A stretch of 44,886 bases of DNA from an uncultured Pseudomonadales bacterium (GCA_905480475.1 CAJQQO010000111.1:1-44886); one strand, 5' to 3'. Counted from the first letter of the stretch, positions 24,905 through 34,390 are shown. Notes: generated from the sequence alone by a model not told the origin. Numbers and translations are program-made.

Positions 24905-26629
24905 TTAAGCCTTAATAAGCTTGGCATAATCATCTCTGACCTGTTTTTTCAGAATCTTATTAGCCGGATTTCTTGGTAATGGCTTGTCAAGCAACCAGTA
25001 ATGCGTAGGCACTTTAAAATGCGCTAAGCGATCTTTGGCAAAGGCTTTAAGCTCAGCTTCGTCGGCTGACTTACCTTCTTTAAAATAGACCGCCAAACCT
25101 AACTCTTCACCTAAGGTATCATGCGCTACCGCAAAGGCCGCAGATTCTCTAACCGCAGGATGATCTTGATAACAGCCTTCAACCTCACCGGCAGAAATAT
25201 TTTCACCGCCACGAATAATAATATCTTTGGCTCGATCAACAATAAAAACAAAACCTTCGTCATCGATATAACCAATATCGCCGGTAGCAAACCAGCCATC
25301 TACAAAACTTTTAGCGCTGGCTTCAGGGTTATTCCAGTAACCATCAACAACGCCAGCGCTGCGTAACCATATCTCGCCTTTTTCTCCAGTCGCTAAATCC
25401 ATACCGCTTTCATCACAGGTTTTAAATTCCATCACCGGTGATAAGGTGCCAGAGCTGCGCGGCTTATACCAATAACCTGCGCCCGTCACACTACAGCAAC
25501 TGGCATTGGTTTCTGTTAATCCATAACCACTACCCGGATACGGCGAAGCAATTTTTTCTTTAACTAACTGCAGCATACGCGGCGGACTTGCTGCGCCACC
25601 ACCACTTGCAACCATAAGACTGGCGGTATCGGTGGAATCAAAGTCAGGATGATCCAGTAAATCCAATACCATCGAGGGCGCAGCACTAAGCGTCGTAATA
25701 CGCTCTGACTCGATAAGCGCCAAGGCTTTTGCCGGATCCCATTTATACATCATATGTATTGCTCGACCACCACGCAGCGACAGTAGAAACTGCGCGTATA
25801 AACCTGACACATGAAATAGCGGTACGGCTAATAATGATTTTGAAGCAAAGCCACTAGTCATCATTTTTTCAATCGCTTCACCATTGGTCATGGCCGATTG
25901 AGTGGCGTGAAATTCAAAGTTCATTAACACTTGAGTGATATTGCGATGATAACTTAAAGCGCCCTTGGGCTTACCAGTAGTCCCCGAAGTATAGAGAATC
26001 ATCGCCGGATCTTCAGGCTTAATTTCAAAGCTAAATTCATCAAGCGCGGGAACACTTTTTAATTCTAGAGCGGAAAGAAACTGCTCATAACTTTCGGCAT
26101 ATTCGGAATTAATATCGGCAGTAGGTCTGACAACAACTGCTTTAGCATTAATAGCATTTAGATCACTGGCAATAAAATCAAAACGCTGTTGATCACAGAA
26201 TACAACGCTTGCACCGCAATCTTGCAAAGCGTAAAGCAATTCATCACGCTGGCCCCAACTATTAATCGGCACGGCCACGGCACCGATAGAAATTGCCGCC
26301 GCAAAAGCCATCATCCACTCGGGATAATTACGCATAGCAATCGCAACACGATCACCCTTGGCAATACCGTAGTGATGGATAAGTTGATAGGCAATAGCAT
26401 CAACACCTTGAAAAAATTCGCTAAAGGTCCAGCTTTGGTCTTGATACTGCAAAAATAATGCATCGCCATGATGGCGGCCTACAGCAAGCGACTCTCTTAC
26501 TGTTGCCGGTGCATTTTTATAAAGCTTATAAACAATGCCGTTATAGCTTTGTTCGTAAAGCTCAAATGGCGCGCCCGCTTGAATAAGTTGGTCACGGGAT
26601 TCGGCAAGCTGTGCAACAATATCAGACAT
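24905..26629 (-). CDS. AMP-dependent acyl-CoA synthetase
   Basis: A 574-residue adenylate-forming enzyme that activates a carboxylic acid as acyl-AMP and then acyl-CoA. Core motifs are visible: ILYTSGTTGKPKGA near 212-225 (P-loop A3), YGLTETNA (A5), GEIWLRS, GYWNNPEA and WFATGDIGYIDDEGF (A7), DRAKDIIIRGGENIS (A8), and the C-terminal lysine in NPANKILKK (A10). ATG is preceded by AGGAAA. The substrate is likely a fatty or aromatic acid fed to a beta-oxidation-like route, consistent with the enoyl-CoA hydratase gene in the same cluster. A terminator at 26676-26706 separates it from the gene upstream, so it should have its own promoter at about 26630-26675. Confidence 0.93.
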   Translation of the reverse strand: MSDIVAQLAESRDQLIQAGAPFELYEQSYNGIVYKLYKNAPATVRESLAVGRHHGDALFLQYQDQSWTFSEFFQGVDAIAYQLIHHYGIAKGDRVAIAMRNYPEWMMAFAAAISIGAVAVPINSWGQRDELLYALQDCGASVVFCDQQRFDFIASDLNAINAKAVVVRPTADINSEYAESYEQFLSALELKSVPALDEFSFEIKPEDPAMILYTSGTTGKPKGALSYHRNITQVLMNFEFHATQSAMTNGEAIEKMMTSGFASKSLLAVPLFHVSGLYAQFLLSLRGGRAIHMMYKWDPAKALALIESERITTLSAAPSMVLDLLDHPDFDSTDTASLMVASGGGAASPPRMLQLVKEKIASPYPGSGYGLTETNASCCSVTGAGYWYKPRSSGTLSPVMEFKTCDESGMDLATGEKGEIWLRSAGVVDGYWNNPEASAKSFVDGWFATGDIGYIDDEGFVFIVDRAKDIIIRGGENISAGEVEGCYQDHPAVRESAAFAVAHDTLGEELGLAVYFKEGKSADEAELKAFAKDRLAHFKVPTHYWLLDKPLPRNPANKILKKQVRDDYAKLIKA

Positions 26630-26675
26630 ATTATGATTGTTTCCTGATGGTCAATTAAATTTGTTTTTACTCAGT

Positions 26676-26706
26676 AAAAAGCCGGCTATAGATTAGCCGG
26701 CTTTTT
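26676..26706. terminator. Rho-independent terminator, 13-bp stem, bidirectional
   Basis: AAAAAGCCGGCTA (26676-26688) pairs perfectly with TAGCCGGCTTTTT (26694-26706) around a 5-base loop. The GC-rich stem is flanked by A and T runs on either side, so it works on both strands. It lies 71 bases beyond the stop of the minus-strand amidohydrolase gene and should end that transcript before the acyl-CoA synthetase gene. Confidence 0.92.
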
Positions 26707-26777
26707 AGTTTCCGCTTTACTTATCCAACGCTGCCGATATTAGCCAGCGCTGTCGATAGTCGGTCTAAACAGCACTA

Positions 26778-28514
26778 CTAGGCAACCGCAGGCGATTGCT
26801 TAGCACCACGGACCAAGGCTCCGGGTCTTGCATCGGTTTCAATACCGTCGTGCATAATAACCTCACCAGATACCAAGGTATATTTATAACCGTCGGCTTT
26901 TTGGAATACACGTTTGCCGCCAGCTGGCAGGTCGTATATTACCTCGGGAGCGAGCACATTTAAATTGTCATAGTCGATCACATTGATATCGGCTCGCATA
27001 CCCACCTCTAGCGTGCCGCGATCAGATAGATTAACCGCTCGCGCCGTGTCATGCGTATGCATTTTAACCGCTTGTTCAATAGAAAAGCGTTGACGCTTTC
27101 GGTCTCTAGTGAAGTGACTAAGCAAAAATGTCGGCATCGACGCATCCGATAATACACCACAATGCGCGCCAGTATCGGCCAAGCTAATCACCGAGTTTTC
27201 GTCACTTAGCATTTCAAACTGACGATCAAGGTTGCCCGCATCGTAACCCATGAATGGGAAGTAGATCATCGCCTTGCCATCGCGCTTTAATAAAGCATCG
27301 TAAGCGTACTCTTGCGGTGTCACACCAGCCGCTTCAGCCTTAGCGGCGATACTTTGATCTGGCGATTGCTCGTAGTCCGGCTCTTCACCTAACTCATACA
27401 TCAGATGGAAATCCGTCACCATACGATCGGCAGTTTCAATGCCCATCGAAGGCGTTGGCTCAGCCAAAATTGCTGCACGCACCTCAGGGTCATTCAGTTT
27501 GGCTATACGCTCTTCGGGGCTTAAAAGCATTAATGGGCCAAAGTTTTGATGCAGAAAAAACGGATGCACAGTACCGTGATAGCTCATCAATACATTGACC
27601 GGTCTAGCACCAACATGGGCCATTAACTGCGCGCCTTCGCTATTGGCTTGTCGAACAAATTCTAACTGCTCTTTAACACGATCCCATTGATCAGCCCTTT
27701 GATAAAACAAGACAAAATTAAATCGGCACTTATTTTCAATCGATAGACGTTTCATCCATTCCATTTCGTCGCGCCAAGCATCGTCTTCCCAATCAGAAAC
27801 CATGCCGTAAAAACCTTTACCTAACTCACCGATCTTTTTACCAATACCAAACAGCTCGTCTTCTTCTGAGTAAGTGCCCGGCATTGATAAGCCGTTACGG
27901 GTTTTATGCAACTCGGTACGTGAAGTAGTAAAACCCACACCACCCGCATCAATACCCTCACCCACTAGCTTCGCCATGGCTTCAACATCTTCGGGTGTTG
28001 CGCGCTCGTTATTTGCGCCGCGATCGCCCATAACATAAGTACGAATCGCACAATGCGGTACTTGTGCTGCAATATTAATGGCCCGTGGAATTTCATCCAA
28101 GGCATCCAAATATTCAGGAAAGGTTTCCCAATTCCATTTAATACCTTCTACCAAAGCAGTCCCGGGAATATCTTCAACATCTTCGACGACTTCAATTAAT
28201 TGCTGGTGCGCCAGTTCAGTTGGCTTGCAAGGAGCAAAACCAATACCGCAGTTACCCATAACCAACGTCGTTATACCGTGGTGATTGGCGGGGCTGCAAA
28301 ACGGATCCCAAGTTGCCTGGCCATCCATATGCGAGTGGGTATCAACCCAACCCGGCGCTACCAGATAGCCGGTTGCATCCAGTTCTTTTTTCGCTGCGCC
28401 ACTAATCTGACCAATCTCGGCAACAACGCCATCCTGAATCGCGATATCACCAACAAAAGCATCTTTGCCCGTGCCATCAACAATTCGGCCGTTTTTAATA
28501 ATTAAGTCGTACAT
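26778..28514 (-). CDS. Amidohydrolase, N-acyl-D-amino-acid deacylase-like
   Basis: A 578-residue amidohydrolase-superfamily enzyme. The start YDLIIKNGRIVDGTG and the metal motif HSH (H60, H62) in GWVDTHSHMDGQATWDP, followed by MGNCGIGF with C89, are typical of D-aminoacylases, where the Cys is a metal ligand. The C-terminal catalytic Asp is in SLADTGAHCG. These enzymes cleave N-acyl-D-amino acids, though many relatives act on other cyclic or linear amides. ATG 28514 is chosen because GAGG precedes it; an in-frame start at 28535 would add seven residues. The gene ends at a strong terminator. It lies in the cluster with an acyl-CoA synthetase, which could activate a released acid. Confidence 0.88.
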   Translation of the reverse strand: MYDLIIKNGRIVDGTGKDAFVGDIAIQDGVVAEIGQISGAAKKELDATGYLVAPGWVDTHSHMDGQATWDPFCSPANHHGITTLVMGNCGIGFAPCKPTELAHQQLIEVVEDVEDIPGTALVEGIKWNWETFPEYLDALDEIPRAINIAAQVPHCAIRTYVMGDRGANNERATPEDVEAMAKLVGEGIDAGGVGFTTSRTELHKTRNGLSMPGTYSEEDELFGIGKKIGELGKGFYGMVSDWEDDAWRDEMEWMKRLSIENKCRFNFVLFYQRADQWDRVKEQLEFVRQANSEGAQLMAHVGARPVNVLMSYHGTVHPFFLHQNFGPLMLLSPEERIAKLNDPEVRAAILAEPTPSMGIETADRMVTDFHLMYELGEEPDYEQSPDQSIAAKAEAAGVTPQEYAYDALLKRDGKAMIYFPFMGYDAGNLDRQFEMLSDENSVISLADTGAHCGVLSDASMPTFLLSHFTRDRKRQRFSIEQAVKMHTHDTARAVNLSDRGTLEVGMRADINVIDYDNLNVLAPEVIYDLPAGGKRVFQKADGYKYTLVSGEVIMHDGIETDARPGALVRGAKQSPAVA

Positions 28515-28732
28515 AAAAAGCCTCAATAAAAGCATCTAAAATCATTTAAAAAACTGCAGCAACTTGGCGATCAATTCACCTTGGAGCCAGCGATATGCAG
28601 CTCCAAACCAAGCACAGTAATCGCGCAATGCTACCCGAAAAACGTCTGTCACTGCCATGAGCAATTGGCAATCTTGGTCGAATGACTTGCCAATCTTTAT
28701 ACGTGTAAAATTTATTTGTAAGTGACTGATAT

Positions 28733-29893
28733 CTAACGATTTACTACTTTCGCGGCAAAATCGCGAATCTCGCTAACAAACTCTGTCGGTCGCTCCATCG
28801 CGGCAAAGTGCCCGCCCTTTTCAAAGCTGCGCCACTGAACAATATCGGTATAGACATTTTCACACCACTTACGTGGATAACGCATTACCTCTTTCGGGTA
28901 TCTAGCGACACCCACAGGCACGGTTACTTGCTGCTCCAAAAACTTAAGCCGGGTATTTTGCGTCACTTCATAATAGAGCCGCGTTGAAGAGCAAATACTT
29001 TGGGTAAACCAATAGACCGAGATATTGGTTAACAACTCATCCTTATCAAGCACGGATTCGATATCACCATCGCAATCCATCCAAGTATAAAACTTCTCGG
29101 TAATCCACGCGCACAAACCCGCTGGTGAATCATTTAAGCCTACACCCAAAGTCTGCGGTTTAGTGCCCTGAATTTTTTGATAACCGGTTTCCATGGCATC
29201 GAACTTGGCCATATCTGCAAGATCTTCCAGCTCGGCTGGAGTCAAACCCTCGTTAGGATCTTCTGTTAAGGGGTAGCCAAAGGGCATATTGACATGAATA
29301 CCATACAAATGATCGGCATCCACAACGCCGATATTAGAAGTAATAATAGCTCCCCAATCGCCACCTTGCGCAATGTATTTTGCATAACCCAAACGTGACA
29401 TTAACTCGGCAAACATTTCTGCCATGGTCAAAGTATCAATTTGCTCGCGCTTAGTGGTTCCAGAAAAACCGTAACCGGGCAAGGATGGACAAACAATATG
29501 AAACGCATCTTCAGCTTTACCACCATGCGCTTCGGGATCAATTAATGGGTCAATGATTTTTAGAAACTCGACAATCGTACCGGGCCAGCCGTGACTAATG
29601 ATCATTGGTGTGGCGTTATCGTGTTTAGAGCGAGCGTGAATAAAATGGATATCGTGACCATCAATCTCAGTAATAAATTGACTATAACGATTTAGCTCAG
29701 CTTCGTGCTTGCTCCAATCGTATTCATTGGCCCAGTACTCGCAGAGCTGTTGAATATATTCGGTTTTCGCACCATAACGCCAATCGGTTCCGGGGATTTG
29801 ATCCGGCCAACGGGTTTGTTGCAAACGCTGCTTTAGATCCTGAATATCCTGATCTGGAATATTAATAGTAAATTCACGAATGGCCTTACTCAT
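28733..29893 (-). CDS. Epoxide hydrolase (EHN domain, alpha/beta-hydrolase)
   Basis: A 386-residue epoxide hydrolase of the microsomal type. The N-terminal EHN domain (REFTINIPDQDIQDLKQRL onward) precedes an alpha/beta-hydrolase core. The core has oxyanion motif HGWPG at 101-105, nucleophile D179 in QGGDWGAI, and catalytic His near 365 in EKGGHFAAMERP. It opens epoxides to diols; the substrate is unknown. ATG is preceded by GAGG. It is on the same strand as the amidohydrolase gene but 218 bases upstream of it, so a shared transcript is uncertain. The 28515-28732 gap shows an inverted repeat ATTGGCAA/TTGCCAAT (28664-28671, 28687-28694) of unknown role. Confidence 0.92.
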   Translation of the reverse strand: MSKAIREFTINIPDQDIQDLKQRLQQTRWPDQIPGTDWRYGAKTEYIQQLCEYWANEYDWSKHEAELNRYSQFITEIDGHDIHFIHARSKHDNATPMIISHGWPGTIVEFLKIIDPLIDPEAHGGKAEDAFHIVCPSLPGYGFSGTTKREQIDTLTMAEMFAELMSRLGYAKYIAQGGDWGAIITSNIGVVDADHLYGIHVNMPFGYPLTEDPNEGLTPAELEDLADMAKFDAMETGYQKIQGTKPQTLGVGLNDSPAGLCAWITEKFYTWMDCDGDIESVLDKDELLTNISVYWFTQSICSSTRLYYEVTQNTRLKFLEQQVTVPVGVARYPKEVMRYPRKWCENVYTDIVQWRSFEKGGHFAAMERPTEFVSEIRDFAAKVVNR

Positions 29894-30087
29894 TGACTGC
29901 CTCGAAATAGATAGCGATAGTTTTAAATTAGCCGTATTGACCGGCTCTACTGAAAGGGAGCTATTCTAGGGGCTAAAACGATAGTAGAACATTAACGCTT
30001 GGATAAACGCGCGAAGCCATTGTTAGCGCAAGCAAGTCAGATGGGCACGAAGCCCACCGACTAACCCGGATTAGCATACAAGCAGAC

Positions 30088-31308
30088 TTATACTTCTGAA
30101 GGAACGCCATAATGCTGCTGATAGCGATCAAACCAATGTCGATCCGAAACATCCGACTGATAATTATGCGCACCAAACTTGCCCTGTGGCTTGGCGGCTA
30201 AATAATCCAGCATGCCCTGCTTAGCAATATCCGATAAGGGCATATCAAAGTGTTGATAGATTTTTTCGACACAAGCAACTGGCTCATCCATTAAATCGCA
30301 ATAGCGAGAATCACAAATACTTTTCTCTGACACAACCCCCTTAGCTACCTGATCTATAACTAACTCCAGACGCTGGGCAGTTGCCTCACCGACTAAAAAC
30401 TCATCAAAGGCAGCTGCGTTAAAGGCTTTATTACTGCGCATCTTAAATAGACAGGCCATTAAGTTAGTTGCCGACCCCATACATTTGATTGGATCGCGGT
30501 GAGTTTGAATAATACGGGCATCGGGATAAATTTTTAACAACACATCAAGCTTGCTTTGATGAGCAGGCGCTTTTAACAACCAACGTTTACGTGGATTCTT
30601 CCATTGCAGTACTTGCAGCATAATTTTATGCCATTCGTAAGCCTTGGTTAAATCGGCTTGTGCGTGCCAAGCGCCATAGTTGTCAGTCATATGCAGCGAG
30701 GCAATATGGTCGCTAATAAAACTACCGGCCATAATCAAACCGCACTCGGCTGGAATATCCCCGGCCATTTCATGTACCGAAGCAAACTCCGGCACCATTC
30801 GATTCCATTGGGTAAACAATTGATGTGCACGCTCGATACGTGGATCGCTAAGGTAAGTATCAGACTGTGGCGGCGGACAAGGTAATAAAGCCTCCCACAT
30901 TTTTGGCACACCGACATCGGGATCTTGCGCCAAGACCTCAAATAAAATAGAAGTGCCAGAGCGTGGTAAGCCGACAATAAACATAGGAGCAGCAACTTCT
31001 TGCTCAAGAATCTCGGGATGCTTATTGGTTAAATCGGTAATTTGTAAACGACTATCCAACCAAAGCAAAATATCATTACGCGCCATTAAGCGACCCATCA
31101 AGGTTAGCTCGGCAATCTGATCAAGATCGGCGCATAAGGTTTTTAATGGTGCTTGCCAATAATCCTCACCAAAATCATTCAAACCGGATTTTTTGATTGC
31201 AGCGTTTACCAGCGAATCATAATCCAACGCAACAACACTAGGTAAATCAAAAACTTCGCCTTCCTGATTCGCCTGAACAACCCAATCGGGATTTTTTGGT
31301 GTACTCAT
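30088..31308 (-). CDS. Sulfotransferase-family protein
   Basis: A 406-residue member of the sulfotransferase superfamily (PAPS-dependent). The 5'-phosphosulfate-binding loop is IVGLPRSGTSILFE with GLPRSGTS at 113-120. The 3'-phosphate-binding segment IIQTHRDPIKCMGS follows near 270-285. Such proteins transfer sulfate to hydroxyl or amine groups, but many bacterial members near catabolic genes have no proven activity. No PAPS-synthesis gene is near. It is transcribed away from the SDR gene across the symmetric palindrome at 31431-31470 and so is probably controlled with it. The 194-base gap to the epoxide hydrolase gene (29894-30087) holds no clear terminator, so the two may share a transcript. 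Confidence 0.85.
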   Translation of the reverse strand: MSTPKNPDWVVQANQEGEVFDLPSVVALDYDSLVNAAIKKSGLNDFGEDYWQAPLKTLCADLDQIAELTLMGRLMARNDILLWLDSRLQITDLTNKHPEILEQEVAAPMFIVGLPRSGTSILFEVLAQDPDVGVPKMWEALLPCPPPQSDTYLSDPRIERAHQLFTQWNRMVPEFASVHEMAGDIPAECGLIMAGSFISDHIASLHMTDNYGAWHAQADLTKAYEWHKIMLQVLQWKNPRKRWLLKAPAHQSKLDVLLKIYPDARIIQTHRDPIKCMGSATNLMACLFKMRSNKAFNAAAFDEFLVGEATAQRLELVIDQVAKGVVSEKSICDSRYCDLMDEPVACVEKIYQHFDMPLSDIAKQGMLDYLAAKPQGKFGAHNYQSDVSDRHWFDRYQQHYGVPSEV

Positions 31309-31430
31309 TTTATAACCTGTTATTTTGTAAGTCGCTAAATGTAAACGGTTCTTGAGTGAATTGCCAAGCCTATCTTAATCAATACCGTAGCCGAAGGTAT
31401 GCAAGCTAAGAATAAATTAATATTTAAGCC

Positions 31431-31470
31431 GCTTGCAGATTATAGGACGCGCGTCCTATAATCTGCAAGC
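31431..31470. promoter_or_regulatory. Perfect 40-bp palindrome: symmetric divergent promoter/operator
   Basis: The two 20-base arms, GCTTGCAGATTATAGGACGC and its exact inverse complement, meet between 31450 and 31451 with no spacer. Each strand carries the same promoter-like element: TTGCAG, an 18-base gap, then a consensus TATAAT (plus strand 31433-31438 and 31457-31462; minus strand 31463-31468 and 31439-31444). The core TATAGGACGC/GCGTCCTATA is a typical TetR-style operator and lies between the -35 and -10 elements of both promoters. Predicted starts would be near 31469 (plus, toward the SDR gene) and 31432 (minus, toward the sulfotransferase gene). The TetR gene at 32433 is the natural candidate to bind it. 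Confidence 0.8.
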
Positions 31471-31537
31471 TCAGCAGTTTCATAAAAATACGACAAGCAC
31501 GGCAACTACAAACGCGACTAAAATTGAGGCAATCATT

Positions 31538-32371
31538 ATGGATTTAGGACTTCAGAATAAAAATGTTATCGTCACCGGTGGCAGCGGCGGCATTGGCCGA
31601 GGCCTAGTACTGGAGTTTGCTCGCGAAGGAGCCAATGTGATTAGCGCCTCACGCGATACCAAACAAGGTGCCATCCTTCAGGAAATTGCGATTAAGGAAA
31701 ATTTGCCCGGCAAAGTGTTAGCGGTTGCAACCGACGTCACCAAGCGCGCATCGGTAGACGCGATGATTAAACGCTGCCACGAAGAATTCGGCACCGTTGA
31801 TGTGTTAGTCAATAACGCCGGTGGTGTTGCATCGCCATCACCTCTGGAGTCTTTATCCGATGAAGATAGAGATTGGGAAATCAAACTGAATATTGATGGC
31901 GTGGTTAATTGCTGTCAGGCCGTTTCCGCCGATATGTTAGAAAAACAATCCGGCAGCATCATTAATATTTCATCTAATTCATCCCTACTGGGTGAAGCCG
32001 CTGCCGGCATTGCTCACTATGGCGGCGTAAAAGGTTTTGTTAATTCATTTTCAAAAAGTCTGGCTTGGGAATGGGCCAAGTCCGGCATACGAGTAAATAA
32101 TATTTGCCCCGGCTGGATTGTTCCAGAAAAAGAAGAAGACGTAGGCGAAGGTAGTTTTTGGAATCGTTTTGGCTTTGATCAAATTGGCCGGCCCGATGAT
32201 ATGCAAAAAGCATTGGATGACGGCACGCTTTTTAATATGAGCGGCTTACCCATTCCTAAATTGGGTCGTCCTGAAGATATTGCTTACCTCAGCATGTTTT
32301 TAGCATCAGATGTTTCGGGTTATATCACCGGGCAATTAATTAGTGTCAGCGGCGGCGCTTATATGCCTTAA
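31538..32371 (+). CDS. Short-chain dehydrogenase/reductase (SDR)
   Basis: A 277-residue classical SDR with TGGSGGIG at 13-20 (NAD(P) loop), NNAG at 92-95, and the catalytic Ser (in NISSNSS), Y161 and K165 of the YxxxK motif. Ends with SGYITGQLISVSGGAY as in the FabG-like group. It oxidises or reduces a hydroxyl/carbonyl group; the substrate is unknown. ATG 31538 is chosen because GAGG sits eight bases upstream and the SDR fold begins there. A TTG in the same frame at 31433 lies inside the palindrome and would put 35 residues of low-complexity sequence in front. First gene of the rightward unit, followed by a weak AT-rich hairpin and then the TetR gene. Confidence 0.93.
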   Translation: MDLGLQNKNVIVTGGSGGIGRGLVLEFAREGANVISASRDTKQGAILQEIAIKENLPGKVLAVATDVTKRASVDAMIKRCHEEFGTVDVLVNNAGGVASPSPLESLSDEDRDWEIKLNIDGVVNCCQAVSADMLEKQSGSIINISSNSSLLGEAAAGIAHYGGVKGFVNSFSKSLAWEWAKSGIRVNNICPGWIVPEKEEDVGEGSFWNRFGFDQIGRPDDMQKALDDGTLFNMSGLPIPKLGRPEDIAYLSMFLASDVSGYITGQLISVSGGAYMP

Positions 32372-32376
32372 ATAAC

Positions 32377-32402
32377 GCTATTTTTTTATCTAAAAAAATA
32401 GC
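32377..32402. terminator. Weak AT-rich hairpin after the SDR gene
   Basis: GCTATTTTTTTA (32377-32388) and TAAAAAAATAGC (32391-32402) are exact inverse complements, almost without a loop. The stem is nearly all A-T, so termination would be partial; readthrough into the TetR gene (starts 32433) is likely. Confidence 0.4.
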
Positions 32403-32432
32403 TCTCAAGTAAACAGCTAGCAAGAAAAACCT

Positions 32433-33026
32433 ATGCCCAAAATTGTCGATCATCAACAACGTCGCGCAGAAATTACTGCTATTGCTGCGCAGCTAATTGC
32501 CGACAAAGGCATTGAAGCGGCAACCTTTAGAGAGATTGCCAAAGTCAGCGGCTACTCCAAAGGCATTATTGAGCATTACTTTGAAAACAAATCCGATCTA
32601 ATTTCCGCCTCATTGGACTGGGCTAACAAGCGTTACTACCAGCGTGCAGAAAATGCGGTTAAGGGTAAATCCGGCATTGAAGCTATCGAAGCGCGACTGT
32701 CATCAACATTACCGATGGATAAATCGATTCGCATGGAGTGGAAAATACGCTTGGTGTTTTGGACCATGGCTTGTATTGATCCCGCGCTCAATGCCGAGCA
32801 ATGCAATCGCGTAGAAAAAACCACTTCACATTTTATGGCTGATTTAAAATCAGCGGTAAAACGCGGAGAAATCGCCAAGGGAAATAAACTTGAGCATATT
32901 GCCCAGCGATTAATCTTTACCATTTCCGGGCTTAGCTGCGCAGCTGTGCACAACCCCAATGAATACGATAAGCGGCGACTGAATAAAGAAATACGCCATA
33001 TCATCAACGAAATAAAACAATCTTAA
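32433..33026 (+). CDS. TetR-family transcriptional regulator
   Basis: A 197-residue regulator. The N-terminal DNA-binding domain is clear: RRAEITAIAAQLIADKGIEAATFREIAKVSGYSK with the helix-turn-helix near 26-46, then GIIEHYFENKSDLI. The C-terminal region is a helical ligand and dimer domain of the kind found in BetI-like members. It probably controls its own cluster through the 40-bp palindrome about 960 bases upstream, with a pathway intermediate (perhaps an acyl-CoA or alcohol) as inducer. The DUF1214-like gene starts 23 bases downstream, so the two are co-transcribed. Confidence 0.92.
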   Translation: MPKIVDHQQRRAEITAIAAQLIADKGIEAATFREIAKVSGYSKGIIEHYFENKSDLISASLDWANKRYYQRAENAVKGKSGIEAIEARLSSTLPMDKSIRMEWKIRLVFWTMACIDPALNAEQCNRVEKTTSHFMADLKSAVKRGEIAKGNKLEHIAQRLIFTISGLSCAAVHNPNEYDKRRLNKEIRHIINEIKQS

Positions 33027-33049
33027 AAAGTTGAAAAAGGATTAATTCC

Positions 33050-34264
33050 ATGAGCAATCCCGATAAGCTTGAAAATGAAAACGCAGTTCTTAAAAATGCC
33101 TGGCATGATTTTTGTGATGATTTAAAAGCCAGCGGCGATTTAATCTTTAGAGATGGCATCCCTGAAAATGCGACCACTCGCGCAGCAGGTATGCGCTTAT
33201 TGGCGAGAAATATTTCTTTAGCTATGCAGTTTCAAATGGAAAATAATAATCCCGACTTCCCCGAATTGCTGCACTATTTTGATCCCTTAAGAAAACAAGG
33301 TGGTGACAATACCGATGCGCATTACAGCGGCGCACCGATCAATGGCCAACACAGTTATCGAATTTATGGCAATCGCGGCACTGCCAAATATTTTGCGATA
33401 ACCATTTTAGAAGATGGCAATACGCCTTGGGGTGGTGGCGTTGTTAACACTCGCTTAGCCAAAGATTTACATTTTGAAGCCGACGGTAGTTTTGAATTAT
33501 TGGTCGGCCCCGAAAAACCTGCCGATCTCGATGAGTCAAAAAGCAATTGGATGCAAACATCGGCTGACACTTATCGCATTACCTTTAGACAATTCTTTGC
33601 CGACTGGTTAGGCGAAAAACCGATGCAAGCCAATATTGACTGCCTAACTAATCAAAACCCTGCACCACTACTTACGCCTAACGATCTTGCCGAAGGATTA
33701 AAAAAATCCAGCCACTGGGTGAATTGGTCCAGCACTTATTGGGCCGATATGATTGATAAGTGGAAGGTGCAGCCTAATACTTTTTTATCGTACGGCGAGT
33801 TAGAAAAAAATAAAATTGATTTTACACCCGGTGGCGCGCCGATCATTGCCTACTGGCAAGTTCCCAAGGATGAAGTGCTATTACTTAGGGTTACGCCGCC
33901 CAATGCCAGTTATTGGGCGGTTGAATTTGGCAATTACTGGTGGGAAACCATGGACTATCGCAATCGTTTTAGCAGCACCAATTGCCACCATGCTGAGCTA
34001 GAAGATAATGGCGAGCTGATAGTTATTATCAGCCATCAAGACCTCGGCGCGAAAAACTGGCTCGACCCATCCGGCCATGAAGAAGGTTATATCACCTACC
34101 GCTGGATTGACTGCGATCATTATCCTAAACCCGTGCCAGAGCAAATGTCTTTGGATGATTTGCACAAAAACCATGCCGGACTAATTAGTCACGTTGACCA
34201 GCAACAGCGACAAGCCCAGCTAAATGAACGCCGCGCTGGTATTACCCAACGCTTTGGATCTTAG
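33050..34264 (+). CDS. DUF1214-like protein of unknown function
   Basis: A 404-residue soluble protein with no signal peptide or membrane segment. Its middle and C-terminal part (for example YRIYGNRGTAKYFAITI, LRVTPPNASYWAVEFGNYWW, HQDLGAKNWLDPSGHEEGY and YRWIDCDHYP) resemble DUF1214-type domains, which are often found in steroid, terpene or aromatic catabolic clusters but lack an assigned reaction. It is rich in Trp and Asn/Asp. ATG is preceded by AAGGA at good spacing. It follows the TetR gene by 23 bases and precedes the enoyl-CoA hydratase gene by 126 bases. I cannot name its activity. Confidence 0.7.
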   Translation: MSNPDKLENENAVLKNAWHDFCDDLKASGDLIFRDGIPENATTRAAGMRLLARNISLAMQFQMENNNPDFPELLHYFDPLRKQGGDNTDAHYSGAPINGQHSYRIYGNRGTAKYFAITILEDGNTPWGGGVVNTRLAKDLHFEADGSFELLVGPEKPADLDESKSNWMQTSADTYRITFRQFFADWLGEKPMQANIDCLTNQNPAPLLTPNDLAEGLKKSSHWVNWSSTYWADMIDKWKVQPNTFLSYGELEKNKIDFTPGGAPIIAYWQVPKDEVLLLRVTPPNASYWAVEFGNYWWETMDYRNRFSSTNCHHAELEDNGELIVIISHQDLGAKNWLDPSGHEEGYITYRWIDCDHYPKPVPEQMSLDDLHKNHAGLISHVDQQQRQAQLNERRAGITQRFGS

Positions 34265-34390
34265 TTCGCTAACGCTGGCTAGCCGATCAATAACAAGGTT
34301 AACAAAACGTATCTAGCAAGGCCAAATAACGATAAGCTATGATTCGCAAGCTATTTAATCGCTAATCAAAACTTTAAAAACGGGCTTATT

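Noticed and set aside
31433..31537. N-terminal extension of the SDR from a TTG inside the palindrome
   Set aside because: The extra 35 residues have low-complexity composition and no homology-like features, and a good GAGG site precedes ATG 31538.
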